This document shows, in pieces, positions 12,441-24,002 of a DNA stretch of 45,848 nt. Under the pieces are notes generated by a model. It saw only the letters and a program-made list of their open reading frames with translations. It had not been told where the DNA came from and searched no databases. The translations under genes were made by a program, and so were the position numbers. Source of the stretch: Priapulus caudatus. Taxonomy: Eukaryota; Priapulida; Priapulimorpha; Priapulimorphida; Priapulidae. Every line of letters begins with the position of its first letter. Position 1 is the first letter of the stretch. The DNA lies in NCBI RefSeq assembly GCF_000485595.1, contig NW_014577964.1, forward strand, positions 63,238-109,085, given 5' to 3'.

Positions 12441-13998
12441 GTTTGGAGGATGAGGGCGCCGCATATTTTCTGTTGCACCCACGGACAGCATCGCCTCAAC
12501 GGCTATCGTGCTCGACATTTACACGCTCTAAATATTTTGCGTTTCTGTGGAATTTTTTAATATGATTATTGGCTCCGACGTCGGCACGCGTACGCTCGTC
12601 GTTCTCTGCGACCGACGGCTTGCTGACAGATGCATTCAGTGCACGACGAGCACACGTACACGGCAGCACGCGCCGCCATACTGCTGCGTTAGTATGTCAT
12701 CTCACAATCGTGTGGCGACCAGTTTTCGTCCTTCCGCAGAATTTGGCAAGATAAGCCGACTTGAATATCGACCGTATAACGAAGTGACAATGTTAACTGT
12801 CCACGCAAAATGCCTATCATTGGAAGGCAATGCTTACATTAGAGCGTGAAATGTGAAATATGGGAAACGCAAGATGCGAATCTTGGCGGGACGAAAAGGT
12901 GACGTTTGGAAGCTTCTATTTTACAAGCGGAAGACCGCCATTGGCAATAGGAAAATGCTGCGCTGGACACGCAAATATCGGCCTTAGCGTCGCAATCGTG
13001 TCCAATTGGGCAATGCTATGCGACCGATTCGCCCAACGACAACGTCAGCGTCGTTTGGCCAACGCATACGTGTCCCGTGCAGAATGTCTCCCAGTGCTGC
13101 CCATACGATCAAATCACATTAGAATAGCTAGGACGACTTCGCTACTCTCGCGCTCTTTCCTTACGGACTGGGTCACTGTGTGTTGATATTGCGCGCCTAG
13201 CGCCATACATTGCTCATCGCGACCGGAAAATTGGACTGCACCACTGATTACGATCCTATATATACATCAATTCCTACGTAGCCCTCGACAGTTTTGGCCG
13301 GATCAGCGCAGCCGAAGACCAGCACTTGACATTATCACAGCTTGTTCGATGGCAGTATAATCGTCTCTCCGCAGGTTATTGGTGAAGGCCGGGAGCAGAA
13401 TCTATATCATTAATTTGAGTAGTGTCGTCCTGGTTGTTCCTGCATAACCTTCTAGTGCGGCAGTGTGTCGTACGACTGCTGCTGCATTCCTACGAATTCA
13501 GATTTCATTATAACACTTTGCTTTTTGTCATTTACTTGGTTAAATGTTTAAGAAAAAACATATTGAGAAAATCTGAATTGAACAATCTCCTGGAAAAACA
13601 TTGCACCGATTCAGCTCACATTCCCGCTAAGTGCGCGGCCCTGTAGACTACAAACACGCAACACAGGCTAAGTGCATCCCAGAAGTGAAATGTTACAGGT
13701 AAGTGAGGATACAGGTAGTCTGCTCCACGGAAGCCTTTGCAGTGGATCACCACGGGCAACACAGCGCTGGCCGTGGAATCAACGCTCCTCCCCACCTGCA
13801 CGCTCCCTCCGCGCATATCTATCTATCAATCGATCTTATTTTTCTATCTATCCTATATATCTATATATCTATAGATCTATCTATCTATCTACATCTATTC
13901 ATTATCTCATCTATCTATCGGTATCCGTATCTATTCATCCAAATGTGAACCTGGTAACCCTTGACCTTGGGTCGTTAAAGGGCCGTCAAATCATATAG
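12440..13998 (+). repeat. Block D1, right copy
   Basis: This is a direct repeat of 5206-6690, with the same satellite-to-D1 junction and the same internal order: CACACG-rich stretch, 24-bp degenerate repeat at 12780-13010, CTAT run at 13814-13935, and end near CTTGACCTTGGGT. The copy is slightly longer than the left one, mostly through extra single bases. The flank after 13998 has nothing in common with the flank after 6690, which marks the block boundary. Confidence 0.9.
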
Positions 13999-14409
13999 TC
14001 CAGTTGCCAAAAATGTTTGACGCCTGCCCAATGTTAATTACTTTGAACTTTTATCATGGCAGAATGTCGTTCTATCTAGTTAGCGAGAGCTGATTTAGCT
14101 TGGTTAAGCTACCCTGGCAATGCGTTGAGCATTTCTGGAATTCAAAGAGGCGCCGCCGCGAATCGACTTGGATTTGGTCAATTTACAATTTGTGATCTCG
14201 ATGCCCTAGAGTGTCAATGCAAACGCTTGTTTTTAGGGGTTTTCGCAGGGCAGGAGTCCATTTCTGGATTCTATTTTTTAGATATGGGGTCAAGTCAAGG
14301 TCCAAAACACAAAGGAGTCATCACGCGTCCAAAATAAGACACCTTTTAATGTAAATTCACGGAAAATAGCAAATCAGCTTTTAAACACAGTTCTACACAA
14401 TTAAACAGT
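13999..14409. other. Unique sequence, no gene seen
   Basis: This is roughly 410 bases of mixed composition between D1 and the minus-strand pseudogene. It carries one 70-codon plus-strand frame at 14125-14337 with no recognisable features. Nothing else was identified. Confidence 0.5.
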
Positions 14410-16150
14410 ATTGTCACAATCCTCTATGCGCACCCTCCTCATCCTCATTACTCCTCAATCGCCATTCATCATCATTGTCATTGTCGTCATCATCACACCT
14501 CAGCTCCTCTTCAGGGTCTTCGGTGTCCATCCCTGATCTCTGCTGGGGCTCCTTGCGTGACTGACTACAACAGGCGACCTCCCCCCTCGCACTTGCAAGT
14601 AGTCTGCCCTGCATGAAACGCCTGCCACGGTTGCGAGCTGCAATCGTTCCCCGCCTGCATGCCCTTAGTCCCTCCTGCGCCTGCCAGCTGCAAAGCTCAC
14701 TACATCCAGGCACGCTTGCGGCGAGCAACTGGCACTTTGAGATGCGCCGCGTCCCGCCTCTGACCACGCTCAATCTGTGCATGTGGAGCTTGCATACTCC
14801 AACCAAAGTTCGGTCAATATGTAGGCAGCTTCTTCTCAGGCGGTGCGTCACGTTGCGTTTGCTGCTCTTTCCACCCCGAGAAGCATTCTGAGGTCGACCC
14901 TTCGCGACAGCACATGCGCAGCGGGCCCCAGGTTGCACCGGCCAGGCGTGGCAGTTTCTTCAGTGTGTGGCGGCCTTCTTATGGCTGCTGCGGTAGAGGC
15001 GATACGTGCATCATTCAATTGTCGTACAACTTTCTGCGTCCGTTGAGTAGAGGGGAAGAGAAGCGTCAGCTGTCTGCTTTGCATGTTGTACATGGGGGTC
15101 GCGCCAATCCTCTCAAGCACTTGATCCAGCACCTGCGCTATATTCAAAATCTCCAGGAGCTTCGTCAGAGTGCTGACTTTCCTTTTCGAAGGGGCTACGA
15201 CACCGGTAATCGCAGCCTGACAGCGCCAATGCGACAGCGAGAAGCTGGCCTGCATCTTTACTGGGCTAACCGCCCAACAGTTTTGTTGATATCTAGCGAC
15301 ATCACCATTCCACTTTTCATTTGAATCTTGCGCAATGACCCGCGATCCTTGATGTCCCAGTACACCAGGAGCGACAAGACGTCTGTGTCATCACTGAGGA
15401 TGCCGGAATTGTCTGGCATCTTCTGCTGCCGCCTTCAGCATGTAGACTGCAGGAGCATATGGCTGCCCTCAGCGTCCGGATGGGTGACGACCACAGTCCA
15501 GCTTGTTGCACAAGCTGGATGTGTAGGACGAGAGATAGCCGCATTAGGATGTTGTTGAGCAGACTCTGTTCGCTGGCATGGTGAAAGAATTAGCTTGTCG
15601 GCATGGAAAGGGGTGTGTTCTGGGTCAGCGCGCACTTCCTTGGCTGTTCCTCTTCTCATCTGCGCCATGCTCCTTTCGCTGAGGAGCTCTTGTCCATACC
15701 TGCGAACGGATTTCTTGGCGCAAGGGGCGTAGTGGCCAGTCGGGAGCACCAAACAGCTTTGCAGCCAGATCTCCTGGCGGGGTCCAGCGGCCTGGCCGCC
15801 ACACACCGTGGCCTAGCAGCAAGCTGAGCCGGGCGCAACACACGCCACGTGCTGCGAAGCAGGTGGATTCTGACAGAAAACAGCCGAGACACTTACGAGC
15901 ACGCCTTGTTGCCCTTCCTCCAAAACATCCATTACTCATCCATCAGGGATGTTGGGGACTGACTCAGCTTCAAACTGAAGATGTTGATAGATCAACGGCT
16001 CCGCCTTGCCTGCCCAAGACCAACACGCCGTGACTAAACCAGCTGTGCTCGAGGGGTGTCGCTAATGCCTCCCCTCTGACAGGACTGCCTTCTTGAGTGC
16101 CTTCCATTGATCTTGACCATTTTCTTTATGGTGTTGTGGGAAGTCACTAC
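14410..16150 (-). pseudogene. Decayed gene of an uncharacterised animal family (DDTDV / GCD / CXC-type protein)
   Basis: Reading the minus strand, pieces of one protein family appear in the right order but in different frames. First comes THPDAEGSHMLLQ (about 15450-15490). An in-frame TGA follows at 15435-15437. Then SDDTDVLSLLVYWDIKDRG (about 15350-15415), ALSGCD (about 15205-15225) and KVSTLTKLLEIL (about 15145-15185), and finally a Cys-rich and then Asp/Glu-rich tail (14420-14700). The spacing and the HEEAD-like, DDTDV, GCDT-like and GKGK-like blocks match a large family of hypothetical proteins in invertebrate genomes. These are often labelled CXC-domain or tesmin/TSO1-like, and their biochemical role is unknown to me. 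At least three frame changes and one stop show that this copy is dead. The amino-terminal part above 15550 is too eroded to trace. It lies just downstream of the gypsy relic on the same strand. Confidence 0.6.
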
Positions 16151-16640
16151 TTAGTGAAGCGAAAAACTGCTTGCTTTGCTCGACTCCGCAGATAGTCCAT
16201 GTCGATCCTTGAAACAATGTCTCACTATGTGTTCTGGCTAGCGGTCCACTGGAGGCGCATTATGCAGATGTGCCTAATAAGAGACCTGGCATGCTGCTCG
16301 CTGAGACCGTCAGGTCTCCTGATACCACTTCTTTCCAAAAACCGGTTGAGAGTGTGTTTGTGTACTCTCTAAGCTCGGTGCTAGCCGATCTGTCCTCGAG
16401 CGACCTCATCCAGTCTTCTTCTTCCCTCTGCCGTTCCTCCTTGTGCGTGTCTTCTCCTCTCTATCACTCGCACCAGAACGTGCTATCTCCTCATCCCAGC
16501 TTCACTGTTACATATCCTTCCATGGCGAGTGTCGAGGTGGCCCGCCACACACAGCTCGAAACTGTTGACCCACACAGCCACCTTGCTCGGGCGCTCGTCG
16601 ATATGCCCTTCATACCTCCAGCCCACCCTCTCCTCGCTTG
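16151..16640. other. Unassigned stretch between two minus-strand relics
   Basis: No conserved motif could be placed. RNase H and integrase segments of the gypsy element would be expected here if it were intact, but none is recognisable. A deletion, or replacement by the adjacent pseudogene, is likely. Confidence 0.4.
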
Positions 16641-17700
16641 AGATACTGTCTGTTCGCCGAACTGATCTGCTGAAACTGCGGTCCCGCATCAGCAATTGCC
16701 GCACAGACATAGGTGCGAACCATGCCCAGTAGCCGTCCTCCGGGCCATCTGCTGGGAAGCCGTGCTCCAGATACCACATATGGTCGCGAAGTCCACCGTG
16801 GGTGCGCTGAAGATGAACTTCTCCGGGTTAAGGATGATTCCATTCCTGCCGCATATATCCAGCCATTGGACAGCCTGGAAGTAGCTCCCCTCGATCGTAT
16901 CTGACCATAGTAGCGTGTCGTCCACGCACTTAGTCTTGTCACCAATGTCCGCGACGATCTCGTCGTATCGTTGTGAGTAACCGTCCCCCGATGCCATGTA
17001 CCCTTGTGGGGCCGATAGGTACCGGTAGCGCCCCCATGGAGTGATGAACGTCGTCTTGTGGCAGTCGTCCTCGTGTAGTGGGACGCTGTGGTAACCGTTC
17101 CATGCGTCGAACACTGTCTTGCGCTTCCCGTTAGGTACGCGTCTTGCCTGGTGGAACGGGGATTGGGTGTGGTGGGTCTCGCGGAACGCATGCTTGTTCA
17201 AGGCCTGGAAGTCAACGGTGCATCGCGGCTTGCCGTTCTTTTTTGCGCAGACTACCATGCGGTGACACCATGTCACCGGCGTAACGACGGGTACTTCCTC
17301 CAACACCCCGAGACGAACGTCCTGGTCGAGGCCTGCTTTTACCTCGTCTCGCCAGTGTATGGCCACGGGGATAGGAGTGTGATAGGCAACCGGTGTCGCA
17401 TCCTCATCGAGCATAAGACGTAGCGGTGGGCCGGTCATTCTCGGTAGGGGCTGGTGTGGGCACGTATTAAATGTGCTCTGAGCGTATATCCTGAGTAAGT
17501 GTGTCTGTAGTGCTTCCCTGTTAGCTTCGGTCGCCAGCATGGGGAGTGTGGTCGGCTTGGTCGGCGGCTCCGCACGTCGCGGGCAGTCACACAATTTCGA
17601 GGTCGTCAGGTTCACCTCCCCGAGTGTTGGGAACTTGTCCGAGATCATACCCAGGTCTACGCAGGCTGCGCGGGAGAGGAATATGCGGTCCGAAGTGTCG
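16640..17700 (-). pseudogene. pol: Ty3/gypsy reverse transcriptase fragment
   Basis: This is the reverse transcriptase part of a retrotransposon polyprotein, read on the minus strand. Family blocks are visible in order: a linker ending GMISDKFPTLGEV, the substrate/palm block WCHRMVVCAKKNGKPR with VDFQALNKH, the FDAWNGYHSVPL block (catalytic Asp context), RYLSAPQGYMASGDGYSQRYDE, and the active-site block KCVDDTLLW. CVDD (16917-16928) takes the place of YxDD. In the K02A2.6-like branch of gypsy elements a Cys here is usual, so I do not count it as damage. Similarity stops after ILNPEKFIFSAPTVDFA near 16790, where the frame shifts. No RNase H or integrase follows. The frame is open upstream to about 17700, where a one-base defect separates it from the gag-protease frame. 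Confidence 0.9.
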
Positions 17701-18955
17701 TTACGTACGCGATTTGGCGCGTCTCCAATCTCCGAGCGTTGTCACTGTTACCGGCGAATCTGACCACCACGGCTCCGAGAATACGAATTCCCTCGTTATT
17801 CGCAGCCTTCATGGTCATTGACACAGGTATGAAGTCCTCGGTAATCAGGCCCATTTGTTGGGCGACTCTAATGCCGATCAGGCAGCTCTGGCACCCTCTG
17901 TCGGCCATAGCGGGCAGAGTGACCGTGCATAGCTCGACGAAGGCTGCCGTCTGCTCGTCGCACATCCCGTCGGTCTCTTCAGATGGGGGCCTAGTCGGTC
18001 GGCCGCCCAGGCACGCCTTGTCAAGGTGATTCTGGCGGCCACACTTCCGACACTTCTTACCATACCCGGGGCACTCGATGCGTCTGGCGCGCCAGTCAGG
18101 CGTCTTGCCGTGGCCTACCTCGCCACAATAGATGCATACCCCTTCGGGCTTGGCCTTCGGCCTCTCCGGCCTGGCTCCTCCCCTGGTGCGGACGTCCTGC
18201 TGTTTCCCCCGCCGATACGAACTACTGATCGCATTCGTGCTCTGAGGGTCAAGTAGGCGCGATGCCGAGCGCTTCCCAGACTCCTTGGCCTCGATGTACT
18301 CTATCATGTCCTTTAATGGCATGTCCTGGTTCTTCTCACCGAGCAGGTCAAGTTGTATTTCTTGGTCCGCGATGCCGCGGGCAATCACATTGCGTAGTAT
18401 CTCTTCCGTGAAGTCGTTGACTTGATTGCACTCCGCCTTGGTGCACTTCATCTCATACTTGCATGTGTCCGCCTGCCCCTTGATGCGGGCATGGAACGAC
18501 CGGATGGGCTCCTCGTGTCCCTGCCGCATGTTAGACAGAGCCACCCGAGCTACCATGGTGTTCTCCGCTCCGACGGCGAGCGCCTTCATGGCGGCGAGGA
18601 CGTCTTTTTCGTCACTGCCCGCTAAGCTCTTGCCCGCCGCGCGAGTGAGATCTTTTCTCAGCTCCTCCTCGCAGCACTCCAGTAGCTGTGCGACTATATC
18701 GGGTCCGACAAGTTTAGTACCCATCTTGTACTCGCCCCAGCGGGTTATGATGTACGACCAGGCCTCGCCTGTTCCAGCCAGTGCTATGGAGGGACGCTTA
18801 AGTTTCTCCATCTTGGCATTCGCGCCCGGCGCCCCTGGGACTGTGACGTGCACAGTGGCGTGTATACTCAGCATGGCCGCCACCACTGCCGCCTCTGCGT
18901 GCGTAGCCACATAGTCACAACCCTCAATCGGGCACTCCGCATTCACAGGCGCCAT
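17657..18955 (-). pseudogene. gag-pro: Ty3/gypsy gag and protease, 432 codons, inactivated
   Basis: This is a retrotransposon capsid/nucleocapsid protein fused to an aspartic protease. From the ATG at 18955 there is an N-terminal C2H2-like finger (C8, C13, H32, H36) and a helical capsid-like region (about 50-230). A basic linker follows, then two zinc knuckles: an atypical one (C274, C277, H282, C295) and a canonical CX2CX4HX4C (C302, C305, H310, C315). The protease begins near residue 345. Its catalytic triad reads Asp352-Arg353-Gly354 where DTG or DSG is required; the AGA codon is at 17897-17899. The protein ends early in TLRTAYSSPAQPA, because at about 17700-17702 one base is missing relative to the continuing pol frame. 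With no integrase and no paired LTRs found nearby, this is a dead fragment. It was probably one continuous gag-pol frame originally. Confidence 0.9.
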
Positions 18956-19179
18956 TGGGACAGTTATTCTGTAGCAAATGTTCTACCCTCGGTGATACAC
19001 ACGTGTGTACAGTGTTCTGGGGGTATCGATTGGGTACAGTACCTGTCGACGTTCTCGTGGTTCGTTTGCACCCAGACGTGTCCTCCTCAGCACCGACGAT
19101 CTCCGCTTGACTGCATCAAGTTGTTTGATTATAAATAAGAACAGAGTTCCATTTGTTCGATCACATTACTAAAGAGGAT
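18956..19179. other. Leader region upstream of the gypsy gag, no LTR recognised
   Basis: This is the 5' side of the minus-strand retroelement. Nothing resembling the TG...CA ends of an LTR could be paired with sequence near 14.4-16.6 kb. The TGGCGCC at the gag ATG is discussed among the rejected items. Confidence 0.4.
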
Positions 19180-20580
19180 CAGTGTGAAATCACAATAATC
19201 AAACAAGTATTGTACAGATTGAAACGCGGGCGTGCTTACAATCCTCTCTGGTTCCGGTTCCGATCGCGCATGCGCGCTGGTACAAGGGACCATCTATTAT
19301 GCGGGAGCGCCGTATAGTACGATGTTCTCTATTGAGCAGGAAACTAGGTTTAGGGAGCAAGAACCTAGGTTTCAGCAAGAAACCCACTTTCAACCGCGCC
19401 ATTTGTATCATAATTTGAGAAACCACGGTTCCTCGCACGAAACCACGGTTCCTCGCACGAAACCACGGTTCCTTCACGAAACCACGGTTCCTCGCACGAA
19501 ACCAGGTTTCGTGCTCACAAAACCATGCAGGTTTCGTGCTCACAAAACCTAGTTGCATGGTACGAAACCTATTTTCTAGCCTTATAACCCCAGTTATAGC
19601 AAGAATCCTAGTTTTGGGAGCAAGAACCCAGGTTCCAGCGCGCCATTTGTATCACAACTTGAGGAATACAAGTTTCCTATCTCAAACCATAGTTTCGAGC
19701 GACGAAACCTAGTTTCGTCGTTGCTAAGGCCCGTATCTAGGATTCGTAATCCCGAGCGTGACGTCAGCGTAGTTCAGCCACTCGGGGCCACTGCTCAGTA
19801 AATACTATAGAAATAACATACTAGTTAGGCTAATTAATTAAATATTGTATAAATAAATTATATATGCTGTGCTATTAAATGTATGACAGTGATTCAAATG
19901 AGAGGATGTTCGCCGTGCTTCGTCAATATAAGAAAACAGAAATCTCCCGCACTATTTTGCCTGGTTCTTGGTTACAAAGAATCTGGGTTCTTGCTCTCAA
20001 AACTAAGATTCTCGCTATAACTGGGGTTATAAGGCTAGAAACTAGGTTTCGTACCATGCAACTTGGTTTTGTAATCACGAAACCTGGTTTCGTGCGAGGA
20101 ACCGTGGTTTCTCGAATTATGATACAAATGGCGCGGTTGAAAGTGCGTTTCTTGCTGAAACCTAGGTTCTTGCTCCCAAAACCTAGTTTCTTGCTCAAGA
20201 AATTAAGATTCCAGCTATAACTGCGGTTATAGGGCTAGAAACCTGGTTTCTTGAGCAAGAAACTAGGTTTTGTGAGCACGAAACCTGGTTTCGTGCGAGG
20301 AACCGTGGTTTCTCGAATTATGATACAAATGGCGCGGTTGAAAGTGGGTTTCTTGCTGAAACCTAGGCTCTTGCTCCCAAAACCTAGTTTCTTGCTCAAG
20401 AAACTAAGATTCCAGCTATAACTGCGGTTATAGGGCTAGAAACCAGGTTTCATGCCATAAAACCTAGTTTCATGGCAAGAACCCTGGTTTCTTGAGCAAG
20501 AAACTAGGTTTTGTGAGCACGAAACCTGGTTTCGTGCGAGGAACCGTGGTTTCTCGAATTATGATACAAAATGCTTGCCA
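19180..20580. repeat. Array of short palindromes (AAACC-N-GGTTT modules), itself inverted
   Basis: The region is built from short near-palindromes about 20-30 bases apart: GAAACCAGGTTTC, GAAACCTGGTTTC, GAAACCACGGTTCC, AAACCTAGTTT and TATAACTGGGGTTATA. At 19435-19510 a 20-bp unit (ACGAAACCACGGTTCCTCGC) is tandemly repeated about four times. At 20080-20580 a longer unit of 201-240 bp is repeated, with starts near 20079, 20280 and 20520. The left half (19320-19735) is broadly the reverse complement of the right half (19960-20580). The centre at 19740-19920 carries AT-rich unique sequence. No coding frame is conserved. A fold-back or MITE-type non-autonomous element is the likeliest class. Confidence 0.8.
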
Positions 20581-20764
20581 TATACGTAAGGCGGTCTAGG
20601 CGTGACGAGTGACTGACTAATCGTTGTGCTGTGCAGCTCAGAGCTAACGTGATTATAGCGATTACTATTGATCTCGGAGAATGGTGATGTCGATTGCGAG
20701 CATTAGGGTGTACGGATCATCGGCGGGCTTATGCTAGACGCGTGTTTGACGGCCCTCCCTCGCT
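20581..20764. other. Short unique spacer, no gene seen
   Basis: This is mixed-composition sequence between the palindrome array and the CA-rich minisatellite. No feature was recognised. Confidence 0.5.
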
Positions 20765-21336
20765 TAGACCGCCTCCAGCAAAAACACCTATCCCCACCAC
20801 CAAAAACACTTATCACGCCACCACCCATAATAACATACCTATATCCCGCCAGCACCCACACAACACACCTATCCAGTCACCGCCCACACAACACACCTAT
20901 CCCGCCCGCACCAAACGCATGTCCCCCCCCCCCAAAAAAAAATTATCCCGGCACCACCCACACAGAACACCTATCCCGCCAGCACCCACACAACACACCT
21001 ATCCCGCCACCACCCACCCACACAGAACACCTATCCCGCCACCACCCACCAACACAGAACACCTATCCCGCCAGCACCCACACAACACACCTATCCCGCC
21101 ACCACCCACCCACACAGAACACCTATCCCGCCAGCACCCACCCACACAGAACACCTATCCCGCCAGCACCCACACAACACACCTATCCCGCCACCACCCA
21201 CCCACACAGAACACCTATCCCGCCAGCACCCACACAACACACCTATCCCGCCACCACCCACCCACACAGAACACCTATCCCGCCAGCACCCACACAACAC
21301 ACCTATCCCGCCACCACCCACCCACACAGAACACCT
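20765..21336 (+). repeat. Minisatellite, CCCGCCAGCACCCACACA class
   Basis: Tandem units of about 30-32 bp combine ACACCTATCCCGCCA with CCACCCACCCACACAGA. In the right half a 60-bp higher-order pair alternates CAGCACCCACACAACAC and CACCACCCACCCACACAGA. The array runs into a 10-N gap, so its true length is unknown. The same repeat occurs in the opposite orientation at 29090-30075. Pro/Thr/His-rich open frames across it are by-products. Confidence 0.95.
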
Positions 21337-21346
21337 NNNNNNNNNN
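21337..21346. other. Assembly gap (10 N)
   Basis: Ten Ns lie at the end of the minisatellite, where assemblies commonly break. Confidence 1.
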
Positions 21347-21559
21347 GCCCGTATGCGCACTAATCTCACGCATGTTAACATATGCCAATAATTTAATAGA
21401 CTGAATGCGTTTGCTTGCAATATAACTTCAAGATTGTACAGAACGATTATAGACTAACGACATGTGTCTATGTGTACTAGATTATAGAGCTGCAAAGAAT
21501 CAAATATTACATACTGCGAGCCGAGTGATGAGCTGGAACGCATTTATCTTGACTTGAAT
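21347..21559. repeat. Flank with a GACATGTGTCTATGTGT repeat motif
   Basis: The segment at 21430-21500 (ATTATAGACTAACGACATGTGTCTATGTGT) resembles 37180-37225 in direct orientation and 37395-37440 more weakly. It belongs to the same repeat family as the interior of the fold-back insertion at 36972-37878. No gene is seen. Confidence 0.5.
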
Positions 21560-24002
21560 TACCAGTTTGTCAATTAGTTCTTCAAAATAGCATACTTCAG
21601 CTGCTGGTTGTTTACACTATAGAAAGTGTACAATTAAGCTATCATCGAGCGCGGAGATTCACCGCGTTATCTTCCCTGAAAGGTACTTTTCTATCGGAAT
21701 TATTCCTAGGATCAATCATAATAAACACATGTGTTATCTATGATCTTGTGATTCTTGAAGTTTTAGTGCGACGCCGCGAGTGTTTTACTCACTTAACTTT
21801 ACTACGTGTCTACCCTCGCGCGTATTCCGCCACTAGGCTATGTATATACCCGTCTCCCGTCCACACCGCCTATTGGGTCCGTCCATTGTCTCTCCACAGT
21901 TACCATCATTAAACTATCATCAATTGCGCGCCGCGAACTGCAATTTGAGTTAGCATTCTATTCTTATAAATTGTCTCTAGTCGCTTACATCATATACCAC
22001 TAACTGTTAACTCTATACGACTATGTCGTCATCATCTGTCCTGTATAGTTTTTGAATGTTGATTAAGCACTATTAATTACCTGACGGACAAATTAGTCTG
22101 CAGATTTAATTACTTCTAACGCTACTCCACGTTCTCGTATCAGCACTCTATCTCACATACTACAGCGATCGTTCACCTTTCTCAATTTCTAAGTCGGCTC
22201 TCCTTCGTCCTCAGTTCTCCTCTCTCCTCGGTCTATCTTCTCTTGCGCTACTATCGTCTATATTCTTCTGGAAATCCAACTATCCTGGCAGTCATAACTC
22301 TCTCTGAGTTGTGGCGCACCATCTCCTTCTTAAATATGAGGACTCTCTAAGTGTTCCGGCATGCTCAAATCCTCAACGCTGGCAATTACAATGATAGGGG
22401 CACCCTTCCATCACCGTTACGTCGTCTTCTCACTCCTCACCTTGCTCCATCCAGGCTCCTCATTTCTCGTTCTTTGCTCGGTTCGCGCACCCCGAGCAGC
22501 ATAACTCGCTCCTACGATTCGAACTGTACGCCTACTCATCATCACAGATTCCCTCCACCATCAATCACTTTATGATTAGCCTATTGTGCTTTGCTATTAC
22601 CCGGTAGTACAGTAATAAGATACATGCTGTTGTTAACTTTAAAGTGACTTCCGCTATATTAATGCATTGTATTCTAATTGGATATCGCGTCAAGCCGCGA
22701 GCGTAGTGGGTGTGGCTTGGGGCGTTTAGAGTGAGGGGGAAGGGGGCGGGTGGAACAAGGGGCTCGTTAATAGGCGTAAACAAGCAGTTTTGACCCAGCG
22801 GAGATGGCGCGTGGCAAGTGTGCAGATTCAATATATCAATAGATCGGGCATCCAACCCTTCGTTGCGTGATACACGCTTCACATCCATTGTATGCTTGAA
22901 TTATCCAAGCTTATAGCTTCAGGCAGGGCGAGCAATTTCGCGCTCAGCTGGGTGGCTATTGGCAGGTTGCCGTAAGGCAATAACGTATGATTTAGAATAG
23001 TGGCCAGTATCACCCCTCATTCTGCCTGCGTAATGGGCTGCCCACCATGTGTTTTGGCCCTACACACACCAGCATTCCAGCGTGCGAGGATACCCAGTCT
23101 CACATGGCTGAATTGCAAGGAATGCTACTGCAAGTTGCCTAATACAGACGTGCTTTGAGGAAATATGATTGAATCTAAGTGAGCTTAAACCTTGGTTTCA
23201 ACAAGCCATTTGCCCTTTGCAAATTGATCTGTGTCAATCTGTACCTCACATCGCACAATAGCAACAGAGCAGTTTCAGTTCACCTTTGTTAACAGGCGAG
23301 AGCGAGAGAGTCCATGTTTAAGCCCCTCTCTCTATGAGGGTCAAAAGGGTTATGCCGCACCATTGTTACTCTTCACATTCAGCAGAAAAAGTACATTTCA
23401 TGGTCGATTCAATTAAAGGGCCATAAAAATGCTAGGCTCACCGCGGTGACAGACAAAAATAGTTTTCAATCGCTCCGTCAACCAATGCCTCAGAAACATG
23501 GTCCTAAAATTCTTCCCTTGTGTGCCCCATTGACCTTTTGGCCGTGGTGGACCCGTCCATTTCGGCACAGGTGATCGGGTTTTCCATACGCATGAGTGCT
23601 ATAGACAGCCCTGACTATCAGAGCCGTTGGTCGACGCCCGTTTAGATTTGTGCCGCAGATTCCTGCATTTCCTCCCTATATCCGTTAAGTTGAAGGAGGA
23701 AATGTTTCCCCCTTCTGTTACACCTCTTGAAGGCTTGACTTGAACCGCCCAGCTTCGAACATCCGCAACTCGTTTGACGAATCCCCCCAACGTGCCTCGA
23801 TAGATCGTGACTCGTGACGCTCGAGGCGGTTAATGAGAGACGCAGCGGACGGATCCACGCCACGGACGATCATTCGGATTCTACAACTGCGATAATGTCA
23901 AGCATGAATGGCTAAAAACAGAAGCGTCAGTGACCATTCTGCATGTGCACCCGGCAGCCAAACGCACACGCACAGTAAGCATCGGCCGCGTTTATGAACT
24001 GT

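Noticed and set aside
10002-12499. A 734-codon and several other minus-strand frames with repeated His-Leu-Thr-Pro peptides
   Set aside because: They are read through the 31-bp satellite. The peptide period simply follows the DNA repeat, and all three frames look alike.
16917-16928. CVDD in place of YxDD as evidence of a dead reverse transcriptase
   Set aside because: This gypsy branch commonly has Cys at that position. Other defects already show the copy is dead.
18940-18955. TGGCGCC overlapping the gag ATG as a tRNA primer-binding site
   Set aside because: Only seven bases fit, the site would overlap the start codon, and no LTR end with a partner could be found beside it.
20694-21404. Pro/Thr/His-rich 236-codon frame resembling an extensin-like protein
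   Set aside because: It is a minisatellite by-product crossing a gap of Ns. The inverted copy at 29 kb does not keep the frame.
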